A DNA stretch of 64,000 nucleotides from NCBI GenBank assembly GCA_004431415.1, contig QPMI01000210.1, forward strand, positions 85,173 to 149,172, in the 5' to 3' direction. Positions 19,367 through 30,394 of the stretch are shown in pieces (position 1 is the first letter of the stretch; the number at the start of each line of letters is the position of its first letter). A program made the translations under genes and the position numbers. The notes beneath the pieces were generated by a model, which did no database searches, had not been told where the DNA came from, and saw only the letters and a list, made by a program, of their open reading frames with translations. The DNA is from Cyanophora paradoxa. Lineage: Eukaryota > Glaucocystophyceae > Cyanophorales > Cyanophoraceae.

Positions 19367-21197
19367 ATGCCCCCGAACGCCTTGACCATGGAGGACCGGC
19401 TGCGCGGCGCTCTTTGGGCTTTTTTCATCGGAGACGCGCTGTCGATGCCCGTACATTGGTACTACAACACTGCTGCGCTCCGGCAAGGTGCCCAAGAAGC
19501 TCGCTCCGTCCAGCGCTCCGACCAGCGCGGCATGGCCAGCGCTGCAGCTGACGCGTATGCTGGCAGATTATGGCGTCGTAAAAGACTACTTCGCGCCGAA
19601 GAACCCGCATCCCGGTGCGCTTGTCGCCCTCAGCGGCTCGCACGTGCACGCGGCACGCTGGAACATCGCACGCCGGTCGAGCTTTTACTATTCCAGTGCT
19701 CACGCTCGCGCGTGCCGCAGACTCGATTCTCTGGCGCTCCAAGATCATGGACGCGCAATCAATTCGTGCGCCGCGGCCCCAGCCAGGCCCCAGGCCCCCA
19801 GCCGCTGCTCTGACTTTGCGACGAAGTCGGCGACCAAGCCAAGTTCTACGGCATGCGTGGGGCGCACTATCACCAAATCTTATCCAAGGGGGACAACACG
19901 CTCAACCTGCAGGTTCGTGGCGGCGGGGCCGGCGAGCCCTTGCGCTCCAAGCTCAGCCTCTGCCGGGCAGGTGGCGCGCGTCTTCCTGCGCTCGGTGGTG
20001 GGCGCCGGGTCGTACGATCCCGACGCTTTTTTGAAGGACTACAAGGACTACATGCTGGTTCGTTCATTTCCGCATCCCTACGCCCGGATCGCGCTCAATT
20101 TACGGCAGGAGACGCCCAACAAGGACACGTACGCGGAGGTCTACCACCGCGAGTTCTTCACGAACGTCGCCCGCGGGCTCCCTCTGAGGAAGTGCGCCGG
20201 GCCCGAGGGCCACGACACGGGTGCGCGGTCGCCCCGCGCGTCCCGTCCGCTCCTCTCGTCGACCCTGATTATGAGAGGCGCGCAGCGAGCGTCGGGGGGC
20301 TGGTCGCCATCGCGCCCCTCGCGCTGTACCTCGCCGGCGGGCGCGTCGCGGCGCCCAACAGCGAGCGGCTCGTCTCGACGCACCTCGCGCTGACCCACCG
20401 GAGCGCCCGCCTCGACGCCGTCGCCCGCACGTGCGCCCGTGCTTCGAACCCTCGTCTGCGCGCCGCGCCGCCTGCGAACCCTGAGCCCGTTTTGGCAGCT
20501 TCGCGAGGCTCGTCCACAGCCTGGTGGGCGGCGCAGACCCCGTCGCCGCCGTGCGGGAGGCCGCCCGCGCCGTTGGTGAGCTCCCCCGGGCGGCCCCCGT
20601 CTGCTTGGCCCGCCGCCGCCTCAGCTGCCGGCAGGGGAGGAGCGGATCGGGGGTCTGACGAGCCGGGAGCCCGGGGACGTCGTCGGCGGCCTCTATTCCA
20701 CCGCATGGTCCGCCCCGCCCCGCCCTCCCCTCCCGCCCCTCGCCCCGCCCCCGACCCCCCTGCCCGCCCCGCCCGCCAGCTACATCGAGCACTCGTACCC
20801 CTCCCTCCTCTTCCTCGCGCTCAAGAACCTGGGCGATCCCGAGAACGGTGCTTCTCACCGCCGCGTTCGCCGCGCGCCCGCCGGGCCCCTGCTCCCGACC
20901 CTGACCCGCCCCGGGCCGGCAGGCCTGGAGGCGGCGCTGGTGCAGAACGCGAACGTGGGGGGGGACAACTGCCACCGCGGAGCCGTCCTGGGCATGATCA
21001 TGGGCGCCGCCTTCGGCATCCGCGCCATCCCCCAGCGGTGCCCCGCCCGTCTCGCACCCGTCGCCCCGCGGCGGGGCCGAGCGGGTGCCGGGGGCAGGTG
21101 GATCGCCGGGCTGGCGCGGCGTGCGGAGATCGAGAAGGAGATCGACGCGTTCGTGAAGGCCGCCCTCGCCGGCGCCCCCGTGGCCCCGGGCGTTTGA
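19367..21197 (+). CDS. ADP-ribosylglycohydrolase-family protein
   Basis: Start ATG at 19367 (MPPNALTMEDRLRGALWAFF); a second ATG at 19388 is possible. At least ten small exons give IGDALSMPVHWYYNTAALRQ, DYGVVKDYFAPKNPHPDSIL, QAKFYGMRGAHYHQIL, EVYHREFFTNVARGLP, GGLVAIAPLALYLAGG, CYIEHSYPSLLFLALKN, NANVGGDNCHRGAVLGMIMG, ending LAGAPVAPGV at 21197. This is the fold of ADP-ribosylglycohydrolases (DraG/ADPRH), which remove ADP-ribose from proteins or nucleic acids using metal-bound aspartates. The usual C-terminal GGDTDT is GGDNCH here, so metal binding may differ. The subgroup known to me from plants and microalgae shares the MPVHWYY and YIEDS-type motifs. Substrate unknown. No targeting peptide is obvious. 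Confidence 0.8.
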
Positions 21198-21627
21198 GCC
21201 ACGGGCCCATTCGCGCGCGCGCTCAGCAGGCTTCGCTATAGACGGAATTTGCGGATCCGAGGACGGACGCCAAGGTAGCATTCTCAGTGAATTCAAATAC
21301 TACTATAGCGATGCGTGCCGCAGGCCCGCAGCGCGATGCGATTATTCAATTATTTTGATAGGGAACGCGATGTGTGCCGCAGCGTACGTACGCGTACGAT
21401 CTATATCTATAGCTGCAGCGTGCTGGTACAGCTTCAGGCGAATTGACTCAGCGGGGGGAGTACACAAACATCAAGGGCCTGGGTCGGCATGCGCACGCGC
21501 GCGAGCAGCTGAGCTGCAGAAGTCGAAGCAGATTCTCGATCATAACGAGCGTGAAGCGCTTCACGTTCGCGCGCTCGACTTCCAGCCGGCGGGGTTTGTC
21601 GTGGCTCGTACATGCGCCGGCCCAGAG
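21198..21627. other. Intergenic, no feature seen
   Basis: 430 bases before the transporter start. Short palindromes (ACGTACGTACGCGTACG near 21383) and AT-rich patches are present. No supported gene. Confidence 0.4.
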
Positions 21628-24079
21628 ATGGCTATGGCGGGCCTAGCAGCTATGGCGGATGAGCCTGCAAGTCCAAGGAGAGTAGACGAGACGGCCCCGC
21701 TTCTCAGGGTGTTAACCGCGGCGACGAAAAGGCAACCGCGGAGAGCGAGTGTGCAGCACAAGTACGTGCTCGCAGCTGAGCCCAAGGAGGCCGTTGATAC
21801 GTCGTGGAGAGCCGTCGTGGTCCTCCTGTGCGCCTTCAGTATAGCCGTGGCCTACGCAGACAGGTGCGGCCCTTCTCGGGCGCTTGCGCGTTTGCGCGTG
21901 CAGCGCTGACGCGCAGCCCCTCGCACAGGTCAAATCTCTCCGTAGCTATCGTGCGTCGCTCCCGCACCCTCAGCTTGCCTTGTATGTCGCTCTCTCAAGG
22001 ACGCGGCAGATTGCGATCCGCGCGGAGCTGCACTGGAGCCAGCAGACAGTCGGCCTCATCCTGGGGGCCTTCTGGTGGGGCTACCTGGCGACGCAGGTCC
22101 TGGGCGGGTGGCTCTCGCACCGCGTCGGCGGCCGCCGCGTGCTGGCGGGCGGGATCGCGCTCTGCAGCGCGGCGGCCTTCCTGCACCGGCCTGCGGCGGC
22201 GCTGGGAGCGCCCTGCTTCTTCGGCGTGCGCGTGCTGGTGGGGCTCGCGGAGGGCGTCGCCTTCCCCGCCATCCACGCGCTCCTCGCCGACTGGGTTCCC
22301 CAAGCCGAGTCCTCCCGCGCCGTCGCGGTGGTAACCTCGGCCTCCTACCTCGGCACCATCGCCGCCAACGCCGCCTCTCCGCCCCTCCTCGCCGCCCACG
22401 GCTGGCCCTCCGTCTTCTACCTCTTCGGCGCCGTCCGGCCGCCCCGCCCGCCCCGCCCGGCGCCGCCTGACGGGGGCCGCAGGTCGGGCTCGCCTGGCTG
22501 CCCCCCTGGCTCTGGCTCAGCTCGGACAAGCCGGAGCATCACCCGCGGATCGGCCCCGGCGAGCTCGCCCGCATCACCTCCGAGCGGCCCTCGAGCCGCC
22601 CCGGCACGCCCGTCCGCGGCCGGGACTCCCCCGCCCGCTCCCGCTCGAGCTCGCCGGCGCCCCTCATCGGCACACCCGTGCACGAGCGCGTGCAGCTCCT
22701 CAAGCGGCCCGTCCCCGTCCGCGCCTCGCCCCCGACCACCCCGCGCTCCTCCTCCCTCGCCGGCGACCCCGCGGCCGGCTACGGGACGCCCCGCAAGGGG
22801 AGCCTGGAGCAGGCGAAGACCCCGGCGAAGGTGCCGTGGCGGGGCCTGCTGGCCGCCCCCGAGGTCTGGGCCATCATCCTCAACCAGTTCACCAACAGCT
22901 GGGGCTTCTACGTCCTCCTCTCCTGGTGCCCGCCCTGGCCCCCATCTCTCTCTTCCCGCCCCCCCCCCCCCCCCCCCCACCCCCCCACCCCGCACCCCCC
23001 ACTCCCTCCACGCCTCACCATCATCCCCTCCTCCGCGCCCTTCCCGGCAGGCTGCCGGCGTACTTCTTCGACCGCTTCAAGACGCGCATCGAGGAGCTGC
23101 CGTTCTTCGTCGTCGCACCCTACGTCGCCCAGGCCGGCGCCGGCCTCGCCGCCGGTGACCTTGTCGTCTAATCCTCCGGATACCTCCTACGACCCCTCGC
23201 TCACTCTTCTTTCTGTGCAGGCTTCGCGGCGGACGCCCTGGTCAAGCGCGGGGCCCCGCTCCTCGCCGTCCGCCGCGTCTTCCAGGCACGCCCTGCGGCC
23301 CCCGCGCCCTCGCCCCGCCCCTCGCTCACTTATTCTCGTGTCAGGTCGTGGGGATGGTGGGCCCCGCCGTCTTCACCCTCCTCGCCGCTTTCCACGCAGA
23401 CACCCCGGGGCTCGGCGCCGGTCCGCCTTCCCCCCCACTCCCCACCCCTTGCCCCTCTCCCGTACCCCCGACTCACCCTTCACCCCACAGCGTACATCAC
23501 GGCGGGCCTGGGCCTGAATGCCTTCACGTTGGCAGGCGTCTCGGTCAAGTCCGCCCCGCCCGTTCCCGCCCCGCCCGCTCCCGCCCCGGCCCCGCCCCCG
23601 CCTGTGCTTGACGCGGGAGGGACGGGTCTGGTTGGGCAGCCACCTGGACATCGCGCCGTTGCACGCCGGGCTTGTCTTCGCGATGGGCAACTCCGCCGGC
23701 CAGCTTGCCGGCCTCGTCGCGTGCGCCCCACCCCATCTCATCCTCCCTTCTCCCTCCAACCCCCGGCAGGGTGCCGCTGACGGGGACGATGCTGAGCCGA
23801 GGCTGGCCGTGGGCGTCGGTCTTCGCGCTGGGGGCGGCGCTGTACGTCGTCGGGGCGGCGGCCTGGCTGCTCCTCGCCGGTGCCGAGGTCTTGCCCCTCG
23901 AGGAGGCCGAGCCCGCGCCCGAGGCCTCCCCGCCCCCGCCCCCCGCCCTCCACCCCCACCCCCACCCGCACTTGCACGCGCACCCCAACCCCCACCTCCT
24001 CCACCACAACTGCAAGCCCCCGGGTGCGGCCGCGCGCCCCTCCTTCCAGCGCCCTCCCGCCGGTCTGGGCTCGAGGTGA
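21628..24079 (+). CDS. Major-facilitator anion transporter, SLC17-like
   Basis: Start ATG at 21628 (MAMAGLAAMADEPASP). The cytosolic N-terminus has a dileucine-type sorting motif DETAPLL, suggesting delivery to a vacuole or endosome. Twelve-helix MFS signatures follow: AYADRSNLSVAI across an intron, FWWGYLATQVLGGWLSHRVG, GLAEGVAFPAIHALLADW, SYLGTIAANAASPPLL, WAIILNQFTNSWGFYVLLSW, LPAYFFDRFKTRIEEL, GSHLDIAPLHAGLVFAMGN, VPLTGTM and a final helix ALYVVGAAAWLLLAG. The SHLDIAP and RSNLSVAI motifs are typical of SLC17/ANTR carriers of phosphate, organic anions or sialate. The central loop is Ser/Pro-rich. The tail is histidine-rich (HPHPHPHLHAHPNPHLLHH), unusual for the family. A splice near 24070 could extend the C-terminus. 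Some introns use GC donors (for example after VFQ). Confidence 0.8.
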
Positions 24080-24639
24080 CGCCGGCTTCCGATCCGCAGG
24101 CACGTTCGGCTCGGGCACTGTCCACCCCCACCCTGGCGCCCTCGCGATCGAGCACGCCTCCGAATCCCCCGTCTGACGTCCAAGCGTCTGAGGCGACGGC
24201 CCCGGATCTGGAGCTCACGAGTTCGCTGGGCTACTATAGCTAGTAGTCGCCTGTTCTTTGACCGTTACTGAAGGACAGATTCGCGAATACGCTGCCACAG
24301 CCTGCCAGGCGCCGGCGCCGCCGGCTGCGCGATATGCGCGTGCTCGAGCTCAGCGCGCGGCGGTTGACGCGAATTGCGCGATCAATTTGAGGGGGGACAG
24401 ATCTAACCCGGGTACATACACCTCGATCGTAGAAGCACGTGCAAGAGCGCGCGTGGAACTTGAGCGCTTCGTGGCAGCCGGAGAGTGTTCGCGTCACACA
24501 GCACAAATCGAGGCGCCCCGGTTCTAAGGTGTGCGCGCGCGCAACGCAAAACTCGGCAAGCACGCGAACATACGTCAAGCCCAGCAGCGGCTCACCACGG
24601 TCGCGGGCGCAGAATCACTGAGATCACTAGTTGTGCATC
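24080..24639. other. Intergenic, no feature seen
   Basis: 560 bases between the transporter and OvoA. A small alternative last exon of the transporter may lie at 24102-24243. Nothing else is supported. Confidence 0.4.
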
Positions 24640-27600
24640 ATGCCTCCTTTCCCTGGCCGCGAGTACGTGGCCGGCCCAGAAGCCGTGGTGGACGTGCCCG
24701 TGCGAGGTAACCCACGCGAGCGCGTTGCGCGTGCCTGGCTGCTCGGGCTAACTTTCCGCGCCCGATCCCTCAGAGGTGGGGAAGAAGGAGTGGCAGCGCG
24801 TTACGAACCCGCCGCGGGTCTCGGGCGCCCCATGGCTGTTCGGGGACGCCGATCTCTCCCTGTGCCAGCCAAACCTGCGCACAGCCACCAGGCAGGACCT
24901 CCTCACGTACCTGGAGAACACCTGGGTCCGCGCGCGCGACAGATGCGACGCGCACGCACTGCCGAATCGGTGGCGCCGGTTCGTGCCTGACACCGCTTTC
25001 TGCGCACAGGCACTTTACGAGACGCTGTTTCGTTCGATCAAGGAGGGTCTGTCCGTTTTTGTTGTAGTGCCCCCGATCTCCCTTGCGCACTCACACGACC
25101 CGCAGAAGCGTTGTTCGTCATCGCGAATCCGCTGCGGCGGCCGCTGATCTTCTACCTCTGCCACACGGCTGTTCTCTACATCAACAAGGTCTGCAAGCTG
25201 GTCGATCGCGCCCCGGACTCCTTCCGCCGGTAACGCTCGCGGCAGATGCACCTGGCGAAGCTTTGCGATCGGATCAACCCGCACTTCGAGAACATCTTCC
25301 AGACGGGCGTAGACGAGATGAGCTGGGACGATATGGACCTCAACAAGTGCCCGCCGGCGATCGTTCCTCTTTCGTTTCCTTTCCTCACCGCCCTCTTTCC
25401 TTCCTTCTCGCAGCTACGACTGGCCGAGCGCGGCGGAGGTGTGGGACTACCGCCGGAAGACTTTCGAGACGCTCGAAAACGTCATCCTCAACCACCCCGC
25501 CTACAAGCTCCCCATCACCATGGACGACCCCTTCTGGGGTGCGCCACGCCCCGCCCGAGCCGCCCGGCCCCGCCTCGGCGCCGATCAGAGCTTTCCCCCT
25601 CCGCAGCCGTCGTCATGGGCTTCGAACACGACCGCAGTGCGCCCGGGCCCCGCCCCGCCGCCGCCCTCCGCGCGCGCTGCGCCGCCGCTGACGCCTCATT
25701 CCCGACCGGCCCCGCAGTCCACCTGGAGACGAGCGCGGTGCTGATCCGGGAGCTGCCGCTGAAGTACGTGGCGAAGCCGCTCTCGTGGCGCTACGGACCG
25801 AACAACGCGGATAGGCCCCAGGACGCCCCCAAGAACGAGGCGCGCCGCGCCCCGCCGCGCCCCGCAGCTGCCCGGGTCACGCCGGCAGCAGATGATCGAG
25901 GTGCCGGAGGGGATCGTGGACATCGGGAAGCCGCGGGACTTCCCGACGTACGGGTGGGACAACGAGTACGGGCGGAAGCTCGTGGCCGTCCCCGCCTTCA
26001 AGGCGGCCAAGTTCCTCGTCACCAACGCCGAGTTCCTCGCCTTCGTCGAGGCCGGCGGCTACAAGGAGCGCCGCCTCTGGGACGAGGAGGGCTGGCGCTG
26101 GGTCACCTACAAGAAGGCCGAGCACCCCGTCTTCTGGGTGAGGCGCGACGACGGCGGCTACGCGTACCGCGCGACCTACGACGTCATCGAGATGCCGTGG
26201 AGCTGGCCCGTCGACGTCAACTGCCTCGAGGCGAAGGCCTTCTGCCGCTGGAAGGGCCCCGAGTACCGCCTCGTCTCGGAGGCGGAGCACCACCGGATGC
26301 GGGACCCCGTGCCCGACGGCCTCAAGCCCAAGGTCGAGCGGGACATCCAGTTCCGCCCCGAGGTGCCCCCGCCCCGCCCCTCGCCCCTCGCCCGGCCCGC
26401 GCCCCCACGAGCTGAGCGCGGGCGGGGCAGGTGCCGGGGAACCTGAACATGCGGTGGCACAGCGCGACGCCGGTGGACATGTACCCGCGGACCTCGCAGG
26501 GCTTCCACGACGCGCACGGCAACGTGTGGGAGTGGACCGAGGACTGGTTCCACCCGCTCCCGGGCTTCCAGATCCACCCCCTCTACGACGACTTCTCCAC
26601 CCCCTGCTTCGACAACCGCCACAACATGGTACCGCCGCCCATCGCCCTTTCCTGTGGAGGGCGCCGGCTCAGGGGGCCCCCGGGCAGATCATGGGCGGGT
26701 CGTGGGTCTCGACGGGCGACGAGGCCTCGAGCTTCGCCCGCTTCCACTTCCGCCGCCACTTCTTCCAGAACCTCGGTGCGCCCGCCCGGCGCCCCTCGCG
26801 CTCGCGCGCGGCGCCTCACGCCGGGAGCTCGCGTGCAGGCTTCCGGTACTGCGTGGGCCCCGAGCCGAAGCAGAGCGCGACGCTGCAGCAGTCGGTGTAC
26901 GAGTCGGGCAAGTCGCTGGCGGAGTACCTGCTCTTCCACTTCGGGCGGCGGGAGGAGGTGGTGGCCATCGAGGCCCCCGTCGACTTCGCCCTCGAGTTCC
27001 CGCGCCGCTGCGCCGAGGAGTGCATCGCGGCCCTGCGCGCCGCGCGGGGCCCCGGGGCCGGCCTCGCCGAGGCGACGGCGCTGGACGTCGGCTGCGCGGT
27101 GGGGCGCTCGACGTTCGAGCTGGCGCGGCACGTGCGGAGCGCCTTGGGCGTCGACTTCAGCGCCCGCTTCATCGCCGCCGCCGACCGCCTCCGCGAGCGC
27201 GGCTGGGAGGAGTACCCCCGCACCGAGGAGGGCGCCATCGAGGTCCCCGCGCGCGCCGAGGTCGACCCCGCCATCGACCGCGCCCGCGTCAAGTTCGCCC
27301 AGGGCGACGCGTGCAACCTGCCGGCGACGCTGCCGGCGTACGACGTGGTGCTCGCGGCGAACCTGATCGACCGCCTGCACCACCCGCTCGACTTCCTGAA
27401 CCGCCTGCCGGACCTGGTCAAGCCCGGCGGCGTCGCGGTGATCACCTCGCCCTACACGTGGCTGGAGGAGTTCACGCAGCGGGAGTTCTGGCTCGGGGGC
27501 AAGGAGGAGGGGCGGGGCACGGCGGAGGGCCTGCGGGAGGCGATGCGGGAGCGCGGCTTCGCGCCCCTCTTCGAGAAGGACCTCCCCTTCCTCATCGTGC

Positions 27601-27730
27601 GCCCCCCCGCCCCCGCCCCCGCCACGCCCCCCGCCAGCTCACCCCGGCACCCCAGCGCGAGCACCGCCGCAAGTACCAGCTCTCCTTCGCCCACTGCACC
27701 GCCTGGAAGCGCGTCCCCGCCTCCCAGTGA
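24640..27730 (+). CDS. ovoA: 5-histidylcysteine sulfoxide synthase/methyltransferase OvoA
   Basis: Bifunctional enzyme of ovothiol synthesis: oxygen-dependent coupling of cysteine to histidine, then methylation of the imidazole ring. Start ATG 24640 (MPPFPGREYVAGPEA). The DinB-like domain gives DLLTYLENTW, ALYETLFRSIK, LIFYLCHTAVLYINK, TGVDEMSWDDM and, across an intron, FEHDRIHLETSAVL; these histidines fit the non-haem iron site. The FGE-sulfatase domain gives KFLVTNAEFLAFVEAGGY, FHDAHGNVWEWTEDWFHP, IMGGSWVSTGDEASSFARFH and FGRREEVV. The SAM methyltransferase domain gives LDVGCAVGRSTFELARHV, FAQGDACNLP and VKPGGVAVITSPYTWLEEF. It ends HCTAWKRVPASQ at 27730. All three domains are present. A possible poly(A) signal AATAAA is at 27924-27929. 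Confidence 0.93.
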
Positions 27731-28234
27731 GGGGCCCCCGGAGCCCCGCGTCCCCCAAACCGGCCCCGCCGCGCACGTGCACTCGCCTCCTCTACAGAGT
27801 TTTTCACGCAGTTTTTCGCTCAGGCTCGCCAATTCGTTTACAGTTTCAATTTCAGGCTCCTTATCGTATCGATGCAATAGCCCCCCGCGGACCCGTCCGG
27901 GTCCCGCAGCAGTTCTATACTCTAATAAATATATGTCAAACCATGCGCAAGCCCTCAATTGCAAGAATTTGCAACGCAAACCGCCGGGGAGCACTAGTAC
28001 TGCGCGCGGGGCAGATATCGACTCGGCGATGGATATCTATAGCTATAGCTAGCCTTTAGCTAGTAGGCTAGGAACCGGCCCGGTGGTGGGCTGATCGGGC
28101 GGTCGGACAGTCTCGTAGCACATTTTCGCGAGCCACGGTGCACATGAATCGTCGCCGCGGCGCAGCAATTGCAATTGAAGTCCAGCACAGATCTAGAAGC
28201 GGTGCGTACCCGGCCCAGCTGCAAAGTCGGTGCA
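27731..28234. other. Intergenic; OvoA 3' region and NH promoter
   Basis: Contains AATAAA at 27924-27929 within an AT-rich patch, a candidate poly(A) signal for OvoA. The remainder should hold the promoter of the nucleoside hydrolase gene. No gene seen. Confidence 0.4.
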
Positions 28235-30247
28235 GATGGCTCTTCGGCCGATGCCGGCGCACCGCTGGGCACTCGCGTGCCTGCTGGCGCTGGCGGCGCT
28301 GCAGGTCGCAGCTGCGCAGCGCCAGGTCGTCATCTTCGATACGGACGTCGGTGCGGCGCGCCCAGCCCCGCGCTAGCGCGCGTACGCGCACGAGACGCGA
28401 CTGCAGACCACGAAGACCTCTTTGGGATGCTCTTCCTCGCGCGGTCGCCCCTCGTCGACATGCGGCTCGTCGTCATACACGGCGGCGGCTTCGGCGAGGT
28501 CACCTGGGGCGTGGACCACGCCAGCAAGCTTCTCTCGGTGCGCCATGCGTCCAGCTGCGCGCCGCAGTTGGATCGCCAGCTCCTGCAGGGCGCTTTGTCG
28601 GCTCGGGTCGCGGCTTGACCGGCCCGCCGCTCACGCCCCTCCCGCGACGCACAGCACGTCGGAATGACGCACGTACGCGTGTGCGCGGGGCCGGAGAAGG
28701 CCCTCACTGCCCTCGGCGTGGCGAACAAGGAGAAGATCCCCAAGCTCTGGCTCGCGGGCCTGCGAAACATGTTCGGCGCGCCTGCGCCGGCCGGAGCGCT
28801 CCTGCGTTCCCGTCCGCGCCGCTGACTGCGCGCCGGGTGTCGCAGGGCTGATGGACGAGCTGCCTCCCGGGAAGGCGCGGGCGTGCCCGACGGGCGGCGT
28901 GGAGGCGATGGCGGCCCTCATCAAATCTTCCAAGACGCGCGTCAAGGCGCGCGGGGCGCGGCGCGCAGCTCAGCTCGGCCGAAGCTTGAGCGCGCGCGGC
29001 CTCAGATCGTGTCGACGGGGGGCCTGACGGCGATCGCGGAGCTCTTCCGGCGGCACCCCGAGCTGCGGACGGCGGTGGACGTCGTCGCGATGGGCGGCGC
29101 CGTCTACCACCCGGGCAACCTCAACGTCGGCGACTTCCAGAGCGTCCCCGACAACCGCGTCGCCGAGTGGAACGGCCCGCCCGCCCGCCGCCCGCCGCCG
29201 CGCCGCCGTCCGACGCGCTGGGCAGTGTTCCTGGACCCGGTGGCGGCGCGGGAGGTGCTGCAGGACGCGACGGCGGCGGGCGCGCGCGTGCTGCTCGTGC
29301 CCCTCGACGCCACGCGCGACGTGCCGATGACGCCGGCCTTCCACCGCCGCCTGGGGGCCATCGCGAGCGGGGGCGGCATGCCCGGCACGAGCGCCTCGCC
29401 CCACGCCGTCTTCCTCCACCGCCTCATGTCCGCCTTCCGCGGCGTCGAGGGCAGGGACTTCGAGAACCTGTGCCCGCTCCCCCGCCTCCCCCCCCCCCCC
29501 CCCCCCCCCCCCCGCCCCGCCAGCAACTGCGAGCGGCGCAGGTACTTCTGGGACACGCTGACGTGCGTGGCGGCGGTGAAGCCGACGGTGGTGGCGGCGC
29601 GGACGGTGCGGCTGCGCGTGGACGTCTCCGACGGCCCCGCCTCGGGGCAGACGGCGGAGGACCGGGACGGGACCTTCGGGGGCGGGCCCCTCCAGGTCAG
29701 CCCTCCCGGGCCCCCGCCCGCTGCCCTCCGCCGGCCCCCAGGAGGCGGCCCCTGCGGCCACGAGCGCTGCCCTCGTCCTCCCTCGCCCCCCGCCTTCGCT
29801 CACGGCGGGGGCGGGCAGGTGGCGGTGGCGGCGGACACGCCCTTCTTCGAGGAGGAGTTCTTCACCACCCTCGGGCCCTTCGTCCGCCCCGCCCTCCCCC
29901 CGCCCCCTGCCCCCGCCTCCACATACGCCTCCGAAGGCTCTCCATGGGCCGGGCCGGCCAGGCCGCCGATCGCGAGCGCCCCCGCGCGGGACCCTAGGCT
30001 AGACGGCGCGGACGCCGGCGCTTGATGTAGACCTAGACGTGGGGGCAGCGCATGCCCTCCTCGCGGCCCCCTGACGCCGGGGCCGCTGCAGTCGCACGGG
30101 GCGGAGTACGCGGCGGCGGGCCTGAGCGCCGGGGTGGACGCCGCCGAGGAGGAGCTCCTCCGCGCCGCCGCCGCCGCCGCCGCAGACGCCGACGAGGCGA
30201 CGCAGGGGGCCCAGGCGGCCCAGGGGGAGGCCGCCCCCGCCGCGTAG
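28235..30247 (+). CDS. Secreted inosine-uridine nucleoside hydrolase
   Basis: Cleaves N-glycosidic bonds of ribonucleosides for purine/pyrimidine salvage. ATG at 28235 starts a signal peptide (WALACLLALAALQVAAAQ). Then come VVIFDTDVG (metal-binding Asp loop) and, across an intron, DLFGMLFLARSPLVDMRLVV. Further signatures are MTHVRVCAGPEKAL, IVSTGGLTAIAELFRRHP, VDVVAMGGAVYHPGNLNVG, VFLDPVAAREVLQ, VLLVPLDATRDVPMTP and YFWDTLTCVAAVKPTVV. A spliced C-terminus (SHGAEYAAAGLSAGVDAAEE, then Ala/Asp/Gln-rich) ends at TAG 30247. It lies beyond the catalytic domain and is low complexity. Export suggests use of extracellular or vacuolar nucleosides. One intron contains a long poly-C run (29489-29513). 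The last intron (about 29883-30089) is the least certain. Confidence 0.85.
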
Positions 30248-30394
30248 CTCGGGGCAACTGTACAGCGCGAATTCGAACCAGAGGCGCTTGGATCGGAGGC
30301 TGGGGTACAGAATGGGGAGGGGAGGAGAGGAGAGGGGCCGGCCACTGTGCAGCACGGCCAGAGAGGCTCGGATCGAATTGAGGGGTAGGGGGCG

